From Deltaproteobacteria bacterium (GTDB taxonomy: Bacteria > Desulfobacterota > DSM-4660 > Desulfatiglandales > HGW-15): a stretch of 64,000 bases of DNA. The number at the start of each line of letters is the position of its first letter. The stretch's first letter is position 1. Under the pieces are notes generated by a model. It worked only from the letters and a program-made list of their open reading frames with translations, made no database searches and had not been told where the DNA came from. This document shows, in pieces, positions 45,443 to 53,872 of this stretch. The stretch lies in contig JAGVAP010000121.1 of the NCBI GenBank assembly GCA_020060215.1, positions 84,268-148,267 of the forward strand. Direction: 5' to 3'. The translations under genes and the position numbers were made by a program.

Positions 45443-46009
45443 TCAGTGACGTTTCTTCATCTTGCGGATCTCTTCTCTCAAGAATCCGTTCTCGTCCCTG
45501 GTCTTCACGAGATCTTCGTTCATCTTCCTCAGTCGCTCCACGAGGATCTGGGAAAAGAGGCGGTAGAGGATGCACTGGAAATAGATCTTCGCCTGCCCCT
45601 CCAGGTTGTCGGAGTAGGAGGCGTCCATGGCCAGGCAGACGGAGTCCTCCAGGGCCTTGATCGAGGCGGAGCGCGGAGAGCCGTCGATGATGCACATCTC
45701 GCCGAATATATCCCCGTACTCTTTCAGCACCCCGATGGTCTCCCCATTCTTGAGGATGGCGAACCTGCCGGACATGATAAAGAAGATCCAGTTGTCGAGC
45801 TGACCCTCCCTGATGACCTCATCGTCCCGTCTGAATTTCCTGATCTTGCTGAGCGGCAGAATCCCGTTGAAGTCGCTTTCGGACAATCCTTTGAGCGTCG
45901 GCATTCTACGAAGCGTTTCCAGAATCTGCCCATCGTCTCTCGGCTCATCCTGGGCCGGGAGGGTGATGCCCATCTGCGCAAGGATCTCATCACTGATGTC
46001 GCTGTTCAT
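45443..46009 (-). CDS. Cyclic-nucleotide-binding domain protein with C-terminal coiled coil
   Basis: The 188-residue protein has a CRP-type nucleotide-binding domain (about 35-140) with FRRDDEVIREGQLDNWIFFI, LKEYGDIFGEMCIIDGSPRSA and ASIKALEDSVCLAM. The phosphate-binding cassette is present as FGEMCIIDGSPRSA. There is no helix-turn-helix. The tail (LVERLRKMNEDL onwards) is a predicted coiled coil. It starts with AAAGGAGG well placed before ATG 46009. Homologues of PhcB-like methyltransferases often carry this domain fused, which ties it to the neighbouring gene. Confidence 0.88.
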   Translation of the reverse strand: MNSDISDEILAQMGITLPAQDEPRDDGQILETLRRMPTLKGLSESDFNGILPLSKIRKFRRDDEVIREGQLDNWIFFIMSGRFAILKNGETIGVLKEYGDIFGEMCIIDGSPRSASIKALEDSVCLAMDASYSDNLEGQAKIYFQCILYRLFSQILVERLRKMNEDLVKTRDENGFLREEIRKMKKRH

Positions 46010-46275
46010 GATCGCCTCCTTTGAGAATTCCACATGCCTGACATGCCCGGCTCAGGTAAGGCTTGCGGGCGAATCGCGGTCATTACATTTGCAAAACGGA
46101 TGCCAGTTGAAACCGGTCGCCCATACATTCATGAAACCGCTCCCGAGCGCTCGCCGTTCCTTTTCACGTGCATTTCACCTTCCATTCAAACTCCTTTCAT
46201 CCGCCGCCTCCAGAATGGACCCCGTTTATGGCAGGAATATCGGTCTCGTCCCTTCAGGCACAAGGAGGTACTTTC

Positions 46276-48477
46276 ATGAGTCGGAAACAGAAATGGACTT
46301 TTCGTTGTCTGGCGATCGTATTGGTCTTGTTCTCCCGCCCCGCCCTTGGGGAACCGAAGAAGGACAAAACCCTGTCTCCTTTCTTCTTCGTCCAGGAGGG
46401 GGATTCTTCGGTCGACGCATTTCCCCTGAAGGAAACCAGCGTGGATGCCAGGATCAGCGGCGTCATCGCCGAGGTTTGTGTGACCCAGAAATACGTGAAT
46501 CACGGCGCGCGCCCCATCCATGCCCGATATGTCTTTCCGGCCTCCACCCGGGCCAGCGTGCACGGAATGAAGATGGTCATCGGAGAACAGGTGGTGACGG
46601 CCGCGATCAGGGAGCGGGAGGCGGCGAAGAGGGAGTACAGGGCCGGCGGGAAGGCGGGGAAAAGCTCATCCCTGCTGGAGCAGGAAAGGCCGAATGTCTT
46701 TTCCATGAACGTGGCCAACATCATGCCCGGGGACGAGGTCCGCATGGAGCTGCGCTACACGGAACCGCTGGTGTCTTCGGATGGGACCTATGAGTTCGTG
46801 TACCCCACCGTGGTCGGCCCCAGGTACTCGAACCAGCAGGAGGCCGGCGCGCCCGAGACGGACCTGTGGGTCAAGAGCCCCTACCTGAGAGAAGGGAGCC
46901 CTGTGCCCGCAGGCTTTGCCATTCAGGTGGCCGTCTCCACCGGCATCCCGCTCCAGGAGCTTTCGTGCCCCTCCCATCGCGTGGATGTGCAGTGGGAAAA
47001 CAGGTCCGTGGCCAGGGTCTCTCTCGAGGACCCCAAGGATGCGGGCGGGAACCGGGACTTCATCCTGAAGTACAGACTCGCGGGCAAGGAGATCCAGAGC
47101 GGTCTGATGCTCTACAAGGGGCAGACGGAGAACTTCTTCCTGCTCATGGTTCAGCCCCCGGAGCGTGTCCGTCCGGAGGACATTCCGCCCCGGGAGTTCA
47201 TCTTCGTCCTGGACGTGTCCGGCTCCATGCATGGTTTTCCGCTGGCCACGGCCAAGGCGCTCATCTCGGATCTGATCCGCAATCTCCGTGAGATGGACCG
47301 GTTCAACGTGATCCTTTTTGCCGGCTCCTCCTGTGTCATGTCCCCCTCGTCCGTTCCGGCCACCCATGCCAACGTCGGCTGGGCCCTTCAGGTGATCGAG
47401 TCTCAGCAGGGGGGCGGCGGAACAGAGCTCGCGCCCGCCCTCCGCAAGGCCTTGGCCCTGCCGATGGCCGAGGACTCCTCGCGGACCGTCCTGGTCATTA
47501 CGGACGGCTACGTCTCCGCGGAGAGGGAGGTGTTCGAGATCATTCGCGGCAACCTGAACACCACCAATGTGTTTTCCTTCGGCATCGGCGGCAGCGTGAA
47601 CCGCTTTCTGATTGAAGGGATGGCCAAGGCGGGTCTGGGCGAGCCCTTCGTGGTCACCCGGCCGGAGGAGGGGCGCTCCACTGCAGAGCGGTTTCGTGAG
47701 TATGTGCAGTCGCCGGTGCTCACCCGGATCAAGGTGGGCTTCAAGGGATTCGAGGTCTATGATGTGGAACCCCAGCATGTCCCTGACCTGTTCAGCCGAA
47801 GACCGATCGCGGTGTTCGGGAAGTGGCGGGGAAAGGCGGGAGGGCTGGCCGAGGTCACCGGAAGGAGAGGCAGGGAGGAGTACTCCCGGACCTTCCGTCT
47901 CTCCGACAGCTCCCCTTCCGAGGTGAACGGCGCGCTCCGCTATCTCTGGGCCCGCGAGAGGGTCGCGAGACTCTCCGACTTCGCCGTCCAGAAGGCCGAT
48001 GCGGAAACCAGGGCCGAGGTCCTTTCGCTGGGGATGACTTACAGCATCCTGACTCCTTATACCTCGTTCGTGGCGGTCATGGAAACCGTCAGGAATCCCG
48101 GTCCGCAGGCCAGGGAAGTGGATCAGCCCCTGTCTCTGCCGCTCCACGTCTCGAATCTCGCCGTCGGCGGAGGATGCTCCAAGGTGCCTGAGCCGGGGCT
48201 CGGCATCCTCTTGGGGCTCGTCCCGATCATGTCAACCCTGGCCTGGCTCTTCCGAAGGCGGCTGCGGCCGGCAGGCTGGACGGCGTCGTACGGCTCCGGG
48301 AGAAGGTTCACCGCAGACGCAGAGGGGCGCGGAGTCTCCAAAAACCGGCGGGACGTGCCGCCTGCAAGCCAAAAGCAAAGAGCCTCTGTGAACCCTAATG
48401 CCACCAGCGGAGCGGGCGGTGAAATCTCGTTTCAAGAAAGTTGGGTGAGAAGGTCAATCCTCGGTGATGAAAGATGA
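46276..48477 (+). CDS. VIT and vWA domain protein with VPEP-type exosortase sorting signal
   Basis: The 733-residue exported protein has a signal peptide ending ALGE (about 26) and a VIT domain (about 40-170). Its vWA domain has the MIDAS motif DVSGS at 313-317. VPEPGLGILLGL starts at 637, followed by a hydrophobic span and RRRLR, the pattern of PEP-CTERM sorting signals. Normally the protein ends there. This one runs on for about 70 residues encoded by a repeat (48305-48394). AAGGAGG lies 5 bases before the ATG. Its stop overlaps the exosortase start by 4 bases, which makes it the obvious dedicated substrate. Confidence 0.92.
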   Translation: MSRKQKWTFRCLAIVLVLFSRPALGEPKKDKTLSPFFFVQEGDSSVDAFPLKETSVDARISGVIAEVCVTQKYVNHGARPIHARYVFPASTRASVHGMKMVIGEQVVTAAIREREAAKREYRAGGKAGKSSSLLEQERPNVFSMNVANIMPGDEVRMELRYTEPLVSSDGTYEFVYPTVVGPRYSNQQEAGAPETDLWVKSPYLREGSPVPAGFAIQVAVSTGIPLQELSCPSHRVDVQWENRSVARVSLEDPKDAGGNRDFILKYRLAGKEIQSGLMLYKGQTENFFLLMVQPPERVRPEDIPPREFIFVLDVSGSMHGFPLATAKALISDLIRNLREMDRFNVILFAGSSCVMSPSSVPATHANVGWALQVIESQQGGGGTELAPALRKALALPMAEDSSRTVLVITDGYVSAEREVFEIIRGNLNTTNVFSFGIGGSVNRFLIEGMAKAGLGEPFVVTRPEEGRSTAERFREYVQSPVLTRIKVGFKGFEVYDVEPQHVPDLFSRRPIAVFGKWRGKAGGLAEVTGRRGREEYSRTFRLSDSSPSEVNGALRYLWARERVARLSDFAVQKADAETRAEVLSLGMTYSILTPYTSFVAVMETVRNPGPQAREVDQPLSLPLHVSNLAVGGGCSKVPEPGLGILLGLVPIMSTLAWLFRRRLRPAGWTASYGSGRRFTADAEGRGVSKNRRDVPPASQKQRASVNPNATSGAGGEISFQESWVRRSILGDER
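48305..48394. repeat. Inverted-repeat element inside the 3' end of the VIT/vWA gene
   Basis: GGTTCACCGCAGACGCAGAG at 48305-48324 is partly complementary to CCTCTGTGAACC at 48383-48394 (GGTTCA with TGAACC, CAGAGG with CCTCTG). A related GGTTCACCGCGGAGACG word lies at 8836-8852 on the minus strand, in the gap after the ECF gene. The element is read in frame as part of the C-terminal extension. Confidence 0.55.
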
Positions 48478-49274
48478 AAACGCTGAAGCCTCTCCTGATC
48501 TCGTATGCAGCCCCATATGCCATGGGAGCGATCCTGGCGGCGGGCCTGAAATACCACTACTCCATTGCGGGGAGCGATGAACTGCGATGGGTGCTCTCTC
48601 CCACCTCCTGGATGGTGCAGCAGCTCACCGGCATCCCGTTCGAATGGGAGCAGCACGCAGGGTATGTGAGCAGGACTCACGGCCTCATCATCGCGCCGTC
48701 CTGTTCGGGGGTCAACTTCCTGATCATGGCCTTCTGTTCTTTCTACTTCACCACCGGACGGCTGATGCCGAACAGGGTGTGGAGATTCCTGTGGCTCGGC
48801 ATCGCCTTCGGATGCTCCTATGCCCTGACCCTTGGGGTAAACGGTCTCAGGATCTCTGCCGCCGTCCACCTTTACGGGGCGGACGTCTACGGCGGGTGGC
48901 TCACGCCCGAAAGGGCCCACAGGGTCGAAGGGACCCTCATCTACTTCTCGTCTCTCCTGATCATGTACTTGCTGGTGAACCGGATCGCCCGTTGTTTCTC
49001 CGCCAGGCCGGGAAAAGGGTTGGGACGGTTGGTGCTCGCCCCATTTCTGTGGTACTGCCTGATCGCCCTCGGGATCCCTCTCCTGAACAAGGGACCCCTG
49101 GCAGGAGGCCCCCGGTTTGTGGAGCACTCCGCTCAGGTGCTCTCCCTGTGCGCGGGGTCGGCACTCTGCTCGTTCGCCTGTCTCCTTTTCCTGCGCAGGC
49201 TGGCCGATCGAATCAGGGGGCGAAGAAGGGGTGACTCGAACGACGGAGGGGTGGTAGAATGCGCGCCACCTTAG
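48474..49274 (+). CDS. Exosortase-family cysteine transpeptidase, subtype unclear
   Basis: The 266-residue polytopic protein has the exosortase triad: Cys77 in IAPSCSGVNFLIM, Arg126 in GVNGLRISAAVH and His149 in ERAHRVEGTLIYF. Exosortases cleave PEP-CTERM-type signals in the membrane and attach the protein to the cell surface or release it. It overlaps the VIT/vWA gene and is followed by CreB/CreC-type genes. It is shorter than EpsH-type exosortases and no polysaccharide genes are nearby, so it looks like a one-substrate exosortase such as the XrtK or XrtN types. I cannot assign which. Confidence 0.88.
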   Translation: MKTLKPLLISYAAPYAMGAILAAGLKYHYSIAGSDELRWVLSPTSWMVQQLTGIPFEWEQHAGYVSRTHGLIIAPSCSGVNFLIMAFCSFYFTTGRLMPNRVWRFLWLGIAFGCSYALTLGVNGLRISAAVHLYGADVYGGWLTPERAHRVEGTLIYFSSLLIMYLLVNRIARCFSARPGKGLGRLVLAPFLWYCLIALGIPLLNKGPLAGGPRFVEHSAQVLSLCAGSALCSFACLLFLRRLADRIRGRRRGDSNDGGVVECAPP

Positions 49275-49299
49275 ACCGCGAGCGTACGTGGAGGAGGCC

Positions 49300-49983
49300 A
49301 TGAAGTCAAAGATCGTGATCGTCGAGGATGAACCGGCCATCATGGACAACATCCAGTATGCCCTGGAGACCGAGGGGTTCGAGACCGTCTGCTTCTCTTC
49401 GGGATCTCCGGTTCTGCCGTTCCTGGCCAGGACGCGGGTGGACATGATCATTCTGGACATCGGCCTCCCTGACGTGAGCGGCCTCGAGCTCTGCAAGGAG
49501 ATCCGGAAGGATCTCTCCGTCCCCGTCATCTTCCTGACCGCGCGCACGGAGGAAGTCGACCGGGTGGTGGGGCTCGAGATCGGCGGGGATGACTATGTCA
49601 CCAAGCCCTTCAGCCCCAGGGAGCTGGCTGCCAGGGTAAAGGCGGTGCTGAGGCGCACCCTGTACCAGGGGGTCGGTTGCAGAACGGCAGGGGGGGCTTT
49701 CCAGGTGAACGAATCCAAACGCCAGGTCCTTTACCAGGGGAAGGTCCTGGAGCTTTCCCGGTATGAGTATGAGATCCTGCGGACCTTCGTCCGCAGACCG
49801 GGACATGTGTATTCCCGCGAGCAGCTGATGGACCTGGTCTGGGATGAACCCGAGTCCAGTCTGGACCGGACCGTGGATGCCCATATCAAGAACATCCGGA
49901 GCAAGCTGAAGGCCGTCCGGCCGGATCGGGACCCTATCGTGACCCACCGGGGCACGGGGTATTCCCTGAGAGAGGACCTATGA
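49300..49983 (+). CDS. CreB-like OmpR-family response regulator
   Basis: The 227-residue regulator has a receiver (VIVEDEPAI, phospho-Asp in IILDIGLPDVSG, VTKPFSP) and an OmpR/PhoB winged helix ending VDAHIKNIRSKL and HRGTGYSL. Its partner is unmistakably CreC-like, so CreB is the nearest well-known relative. AGGAGG stands directly before ATG 49300. The gene follows the exosortase by 25 bases. It probably controls this operon. Confidence 0.9.
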   Translation: MKSKIVIVEDEPAIMDNIQYALETEGFETVCFSSGSPVLPFLARTRVDMIILDIGLPDVSGLELCKEIRKDLSVPVIFLTARTEEVDRVVGLEIGGDDYVTKPFSPRELAARVKAVLRRTLYQGVGCRTAGGAFQVNESKRQVLYQGKVLELSRYEYEILRTFVRRPGHVYSREQLMDLVWDEPESSLDRTVDAHIKNIRSKLKAVRPDRDPIVTHRGTGYSLREDL

Positions 49984-51413
49984 AGCTCGGCACCCGCATC
50001 TTCCTGGCATACCTCATGATCTTCATCCTCTGTTTCTATTACCCCATTCATCGAATCGCCGCGGACCTCCAGAGCCGGTACCTGGAGGGCATCGAAGATC
50101 CCCTGGTGGACCAGGCCAATGTCCTGGCCGCCATCGTGGGGACCGAAATGGAGACGGCCCGTTTCAGCCCGGAGGCGCTCCGCAGGGCGTTTGAACGCGC
50201 CTATGGACGAACCTTTTCCGCAGCGATCTACGATCTCCTCAAGACCGAGGTGGACGTGGGGGTGTACATCACGGATTCCCGGGGAAAGGTCATCTTCGAT
50301 TCACGGAACAGGCGGAATGAAGGAGCGGACTACTCCGCCTGGCGCGACGTCAGGCTCACGCTGGCCGGAGGGTATGGGGCCAGGACCACCCACAGCGACC
50401 CTCAGCATCCGGAATTCGCCTCCGCAGTGCTCCATGTGGCCGCACCGGTCTTCGTCCACGGCAAGATTGCGGGATCTCTGACCGTGGCCAAACCCACCAC
50501 CAATGTGAACAGTTTCCTCCAGACCGCAAAACCCCGCATCATCTGGATCGGGGTGTTCTCAGCCGGCGTCGCCATCCTCCTCAGCCTGCTGGTCAGCGTG
50601 TGGATCACGAGACCGATCAAGCGCCTTACCCGGTACGCGCACGATATCCGCGAGGGCAGGAGGGTGGAGCTTCCGGACCTGGGGAGCAGCGAGCTGGGCG
50701 AGATGGGGACCGCCTTCGAGAAGATGAAGGAGGCCCTGGAGGGAAAGAAGTACGTGGAGCAGTACGTTCAGACGCTGACCCATGAGATCAAGAGCCCGCT
50801 CTCCGCCATCCGGGGCGCCGCGGAGCTCATGGAGGAGACCATGCCCGCGGAACGGAGGGGTCGTTTCCTGGCGAACATTCGCACGGAGTCCGCGCGCATT
50901 CAGGACATTGTGGACCGGATGCTCGAGTTGTCTGCGCTCGAGAACAGAAGGATGATCGAGAAGGCCGAGCCTGTCGCTTTCCCGTCTCTCGTGAGGACCG
51001 CGATCGAGGCCAAGTCGCCCATGATCTCCCAAAAGGGTGTGAGCATTTCGCTCTGCATGGAGGAAGGGATCGTGGTCCATGGGGATTCCTTCCTCCTCCA
51101 CGAGGCGGTCTCGAACCTGGTCCAGAACGCCATCGATTTCAGCCCCCCGGGAGGCGTGATCGTGCTCACGACCCGTTCGGAGAGCGGAAGGCTCACCCTC
51201 ACGGTTGAGGATGAAGGCCCCGGCATTCCCGAATATGCAAAGGATAGGGTGTTCGAAAAATTTTTCTCCTTGCACCGGCCGGACACCGGGAAAAAGAGTA
51301 CCGGCCTGGGCCTGAATTTCGTGAGACAGGTGGCCCTGCTCCACCAGGGTGAGGTGAAGCTGGAAAACCTCGATGGGAAAGGGTTGAGGGCCACCGTGGC
51401 CCTTGCCGTTTAG
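49980..51413 (+). CDS. CreC-like sensor histidine kinase
   Basis: The 477-residue kinase has two membrane spans (near 8-28 and 182-202) enclosing a periplasmic sensor with VYITDSRGKVIFDSR, DYSAWRDVRLTLAGGYGART and VLHVAAPVF, all hallmarks of CreC. A HAMP region (WITRPIKRLTRYAHDIREG, DLGSSELGEM) follows. HisKA has His in LTHEIKSPLSAIRGAAEL, and the ATPase domain ends with STGLGLNFVRQVALL. It overlaps the regulator gene by 4 bases. In this setting it may sense the state of the envelope or of the exosortase substrate. Confidence 0.93.
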   Translation: MKLGTRIFLAYLMIFILCFYYPIHRIAADLQSRYLEGIEDPLVDQANVLAAIVGTEMETARFSPEALRRAFERAYGRTFSAAIYDLLKTEVDVGVYITDSRGKVIFDSRNRRNEGADYSAWRDVRLTLAGGYGARTTHSDPQHPEFASAVLHVAAPVFVHGKIAGSLTVAKPTTNVNSFLQTAKPRIIWIGVFSAGVAILLSLLVSVWITRPIKRLTRYAHDIREGRRVELPDLGSSELGEMGTAFEKMKEALEGKKYVEQYVQTLTHEIKSPLSAIRGAAELMEETMPAERRGRFLANIRTESARIQDIVDRMLELSALENRRMIEKAEPVAFPSLVRTAIEAKSPMISQKGVSISLCMEEGIVVHGDSFLLHEAVSNLVQNAIDFSPPGGVIVLTTRSESGRLTLTVEDEGPGIPEYAKDRVFEKFFSLHRPDTGKKSTGLGLNFVRQVALLHQGEVKLENLDGKGLRATVALAV

Positions 51414-51675
51414 GGGTGGAGAAATCTTCCGTGACTGCTCCGGAAGAGTTGCCCCTTGCATAAGACGTGGGTTCAAATGAGAGACCTTGAAACGAAGCCC
51501 TCGCCGGACAGGCTGATCCTTCGGTGATCATGAAAGGAGGAGGGTCCCTTGCGCTTCTTGAGAGATGTCAGAAAAGCCGATAGATCCTCAGTCTACGACT
51601 GCCGGTCCGGTCCCCCTGGGTCCACACCTTGCGCGGATCTCACCCTTCTTCGTACAGACCCAATGATACTTCGGC

Positions 51676-53160
51676 TCATTTCCCGTAGCTTTCAGGGGGC
51701 GTGATCCGGTCCTGAATGCCGAACGGGTCCTTGAATTCGAGATCGGCCCTGAATGGGAGCTTACGGACACCACGGTCGTTCAGGTACCTGGTAAGTTCCA
51801 GGGGGATATGGGCCGGCACTTCCAGTCCCGCTTTGGTCATAAGCTGACGGAGCAGGGACTGTGCGCTGGAGGCAAAGGCCACGGCATCGGAGCAGATTCG
51901 TCCTGCCTCTGTCGGGTTGTGGAATCCGACCGAGTTCTCGGCGCCCATGAATATGACCCGGTAGAGCGCCTCCAGGTAGTGGTCCTTTGCCCGATCGTAC
52001 AGGCCTTGGTCGATCTGTTTCCCCTCGGCCCGGGCTTTGTGGGTCGTCTCGAACAGCTTGGCTGCCACTGCGGTCGCATACCCCGCCCGATTGATCATGG
52101 ATATGGTGCGGTCCTGGATCGCGAAGATCTGGCTCTTCAGACTCTCTACGCCCTGGGAGTGGCACTGCTGGCATGCCTTGAGATCGTTCTTGATGGGGCT
52201 CATGAGGTTGTGGTCGGAGATCTTGGAAGAACCTATGCGGGTGTAGGGCATGTGGCAGTCGGCGCAGGCCACGTTCGCATTCCAGTGGACCGAGTGGTTG
52301 CTGAAGAACTCATATTCCGGGTGGCGCATGAAGCCGACCTTGAAGCCGGTGACCGCCTGCTTCCATTCCAGGTGGGTGTCGGAACTGCGGATGACCTTGA
52401 TGATGTTTTCGACGCTGATATTCCCGGGCTTGCTCCCCTGCCACGGGAAGAAGACCCCGTCCGACTTCATTTCCTTGTCCTTGGAAACCACGTAGGTCAC
52501 GTGGCACTGGGCGCAGACGAGGCTCCGCATCTCCTGCCTCGTCAGTTGCTGCGGGTCTTTCCCGATGTCCTTCAGGGCCTGCTTCAGGGTCCACCGCTCA
52601 AGCCTGCTGCTCATGTCCCTGTGGTCGTGACAGTCGTTGCAGGAGGCGCCGAGTTTCTGTGCCTCCTTCGGGATCCTTGAATGCACCTCCAGGTACGGTT
52701 TGCTGTAGTAGTCTTTGCCCATCTCCTGCTGCAGCTTGGATGCGTAGGGGCTCTTGCAGGTCAGACAGACGCCCCCGGACTTGAGCCTGGATGGATCGAT
52801 CTCCAACTGGTCGGCGACCATGTGGTAATGGCCCCGGGGCTCGTTGTATTCGACGCCGAAACCCCACCCGCTGAAAAGGAGCGCCATGTAGGGATACTCG
52901 CTCAGCTTGTCCATGACCACACCGCCGTCAAACCCCTTTTTGTAGCGGCTCTTGCCGGCCGGTCTGGGCTCTTTCGTGGCAAGCCAGGAGTCGTAATTAT
53001 GGGGGTAGGCCTTGCCCCACTTTGCCGGGTCCAGCTCTCCGTCCGCGATCTGGACCGGCTGAACCGGCTCCGGTTTCGGTGGGGAGCAGCTGTTCATCAC
53101 ATACAAGGAAGCGGCCGTGGCCACGATCAGCATCAGGACGGCTATCCTCTTACCTTTCAT
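51676..53160 (-). CDS. nrfA: Ammonia-forming cytochrome c nitrite reductase NrfA
   Basis: The 494-residue enzyme has one CxxCK haem site at 132-136 (CLTCK), the Lys-ligated active site, and four CxxCH sites at 174, 216, 299 and 330, which is the complete NrfA set. The N-terminus has a lipoprotein-like signal (VMNSC), so it may be membrane anchored. NrfA reduces nitrite to ammonium by six electrons in the periplasm. It lies just downstream of nrfH, its electron donor. AAAGGAG precedes the ATG. Confidence 0.97.
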   Translation of the reverse strand: MKGKRIAVLMLIVATAASLYVMNSCSPPKPEPVQPVQIADGELDPAKWGKAYPHNYDSWLATKEPRPAGKSRYKKGFDGGVVMDKLSEYPYMALLFSGWGFGVEYNEPRGHYHMVADQLEIDPSRLKSGGVCLTCKSPYASKLQQEMGKDYYSKPYLEVHSRIPKEAQKLGASCNDCHDHRDMSSRLERWTLKQALKDIGKDPQQLTRQEMRSLVCAQCHVTYVVSKDKEMKSDGVFFPWQGSKPGNISVENIIKVIRSSDTHLEWKQAVTGFKVGFMRHPEYEFFSNHSVHWNANVACADCHMPYTRIGSSKISDHNLMSPIKNDLKACQQCHSQGVESLKSQIFAIQDRTISMINRAGYATAVAAKLFETTHKARAEGKQIDQGLYDRAKDHYLEALYRVIFMGAENSVGFHNPTEAGRICSDAVAFASSAQSLLRQLMTKAGLEVPAHIPLELTRYLNDRGVRKLPFRADLEFKDPFGIQDRITPPESYGK

Positions 53161-53180
53161 GGGGACTCCTTTCGTTGGCT

Positions 53181-53651
53181 CTAATCCAAGGTGCCGGTGG
53201 TCAGGTGGGAAAGACGCCGGTGGCATTCCCAGCAGCGCCGATTTTCCCGGATCTGGGAGACCGTCTGCTCGTGGCAGCGGCGGCAGTTCTCGTGCACAAC
53301 CGCCGCCCCGTGCGCGGAAAGGCTGATCTTCTCCGGAACTTTCCCGGAATAAAAGACCACGACGTCTTTCATCCCGTCCACGCTTTTCCAGAAGGCCTGA
53401 CGGGCGGGGTTGTCGTTCGGCAGATGGCAGTCCACGCATTGGATACCGCGATGGCCCCCGTTCTGGAACCAGTTCTCGTAATTGGCCTCCATCACGTGAC
53501 AGCCCGCGCAGAAATCGGGTGAGCCGGATTTGGCATAAAGGCCGGGCGGACCGAATCCGATGAAGAGCCCGGCTGCAGTCCCGATCACGGCCAGAGCTAC
53601 CAGGACCTTCAGCCGCTTCACCGTGAGGAGAGGAAACAAACCACTACGCAT
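53181..53651 (-). CDS. nrfH: Cytochrome c nitrite reductase small subunit NrfH
   Basis: The 156-residue NapC/NirT-type cytochrome has one N-terminal membrane anchor (about 12-33) and four CxxCH sites at 48, 72, 123 and 140. NrfH takes electrons from menaquinol and passes them to NrfA. The start has AAGGAG at good spacing. The 20-base gap to nrfA shows an nrfHA operon, the arrangement of delta- and epsilon-proteobacteria. Confidence 0.96.
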   Translation of the reverse strand: MRSGLFPLLTVKRLKVLVALAVIGTAAGLFIGFGPPGLYAKSGSPDFCAGCHVMEANYENWFQNGGHRGIQCVDCHLPNDNPARQAFWKSVDGMKDVVVFYSGKVPEKISLSAHGAAVVHENCRRCHEQTVSQIRENRRCWECHRRLSHLTTGTLD

Positions 53652-53872
53652 TGGATGCTCCTTGATTCAGGGAAGGGTGGATGGAAACTCGTTTCGCCGC
53701 CGGACTCCTGTTTTCGGGTCCAAAGCGCAGGGAAGGGAACCGGCCTGGTCTGAATTTGTTTTGGAGGGACGATAACGGCCACCGAGACTCCAAGGGCAAA
53801 GCATCCCATGAGATGGGTCGATGAATCCCTCAGGATTCTGCCTGTCGTTTTGAAAGACGGGCAGCATAGTGT

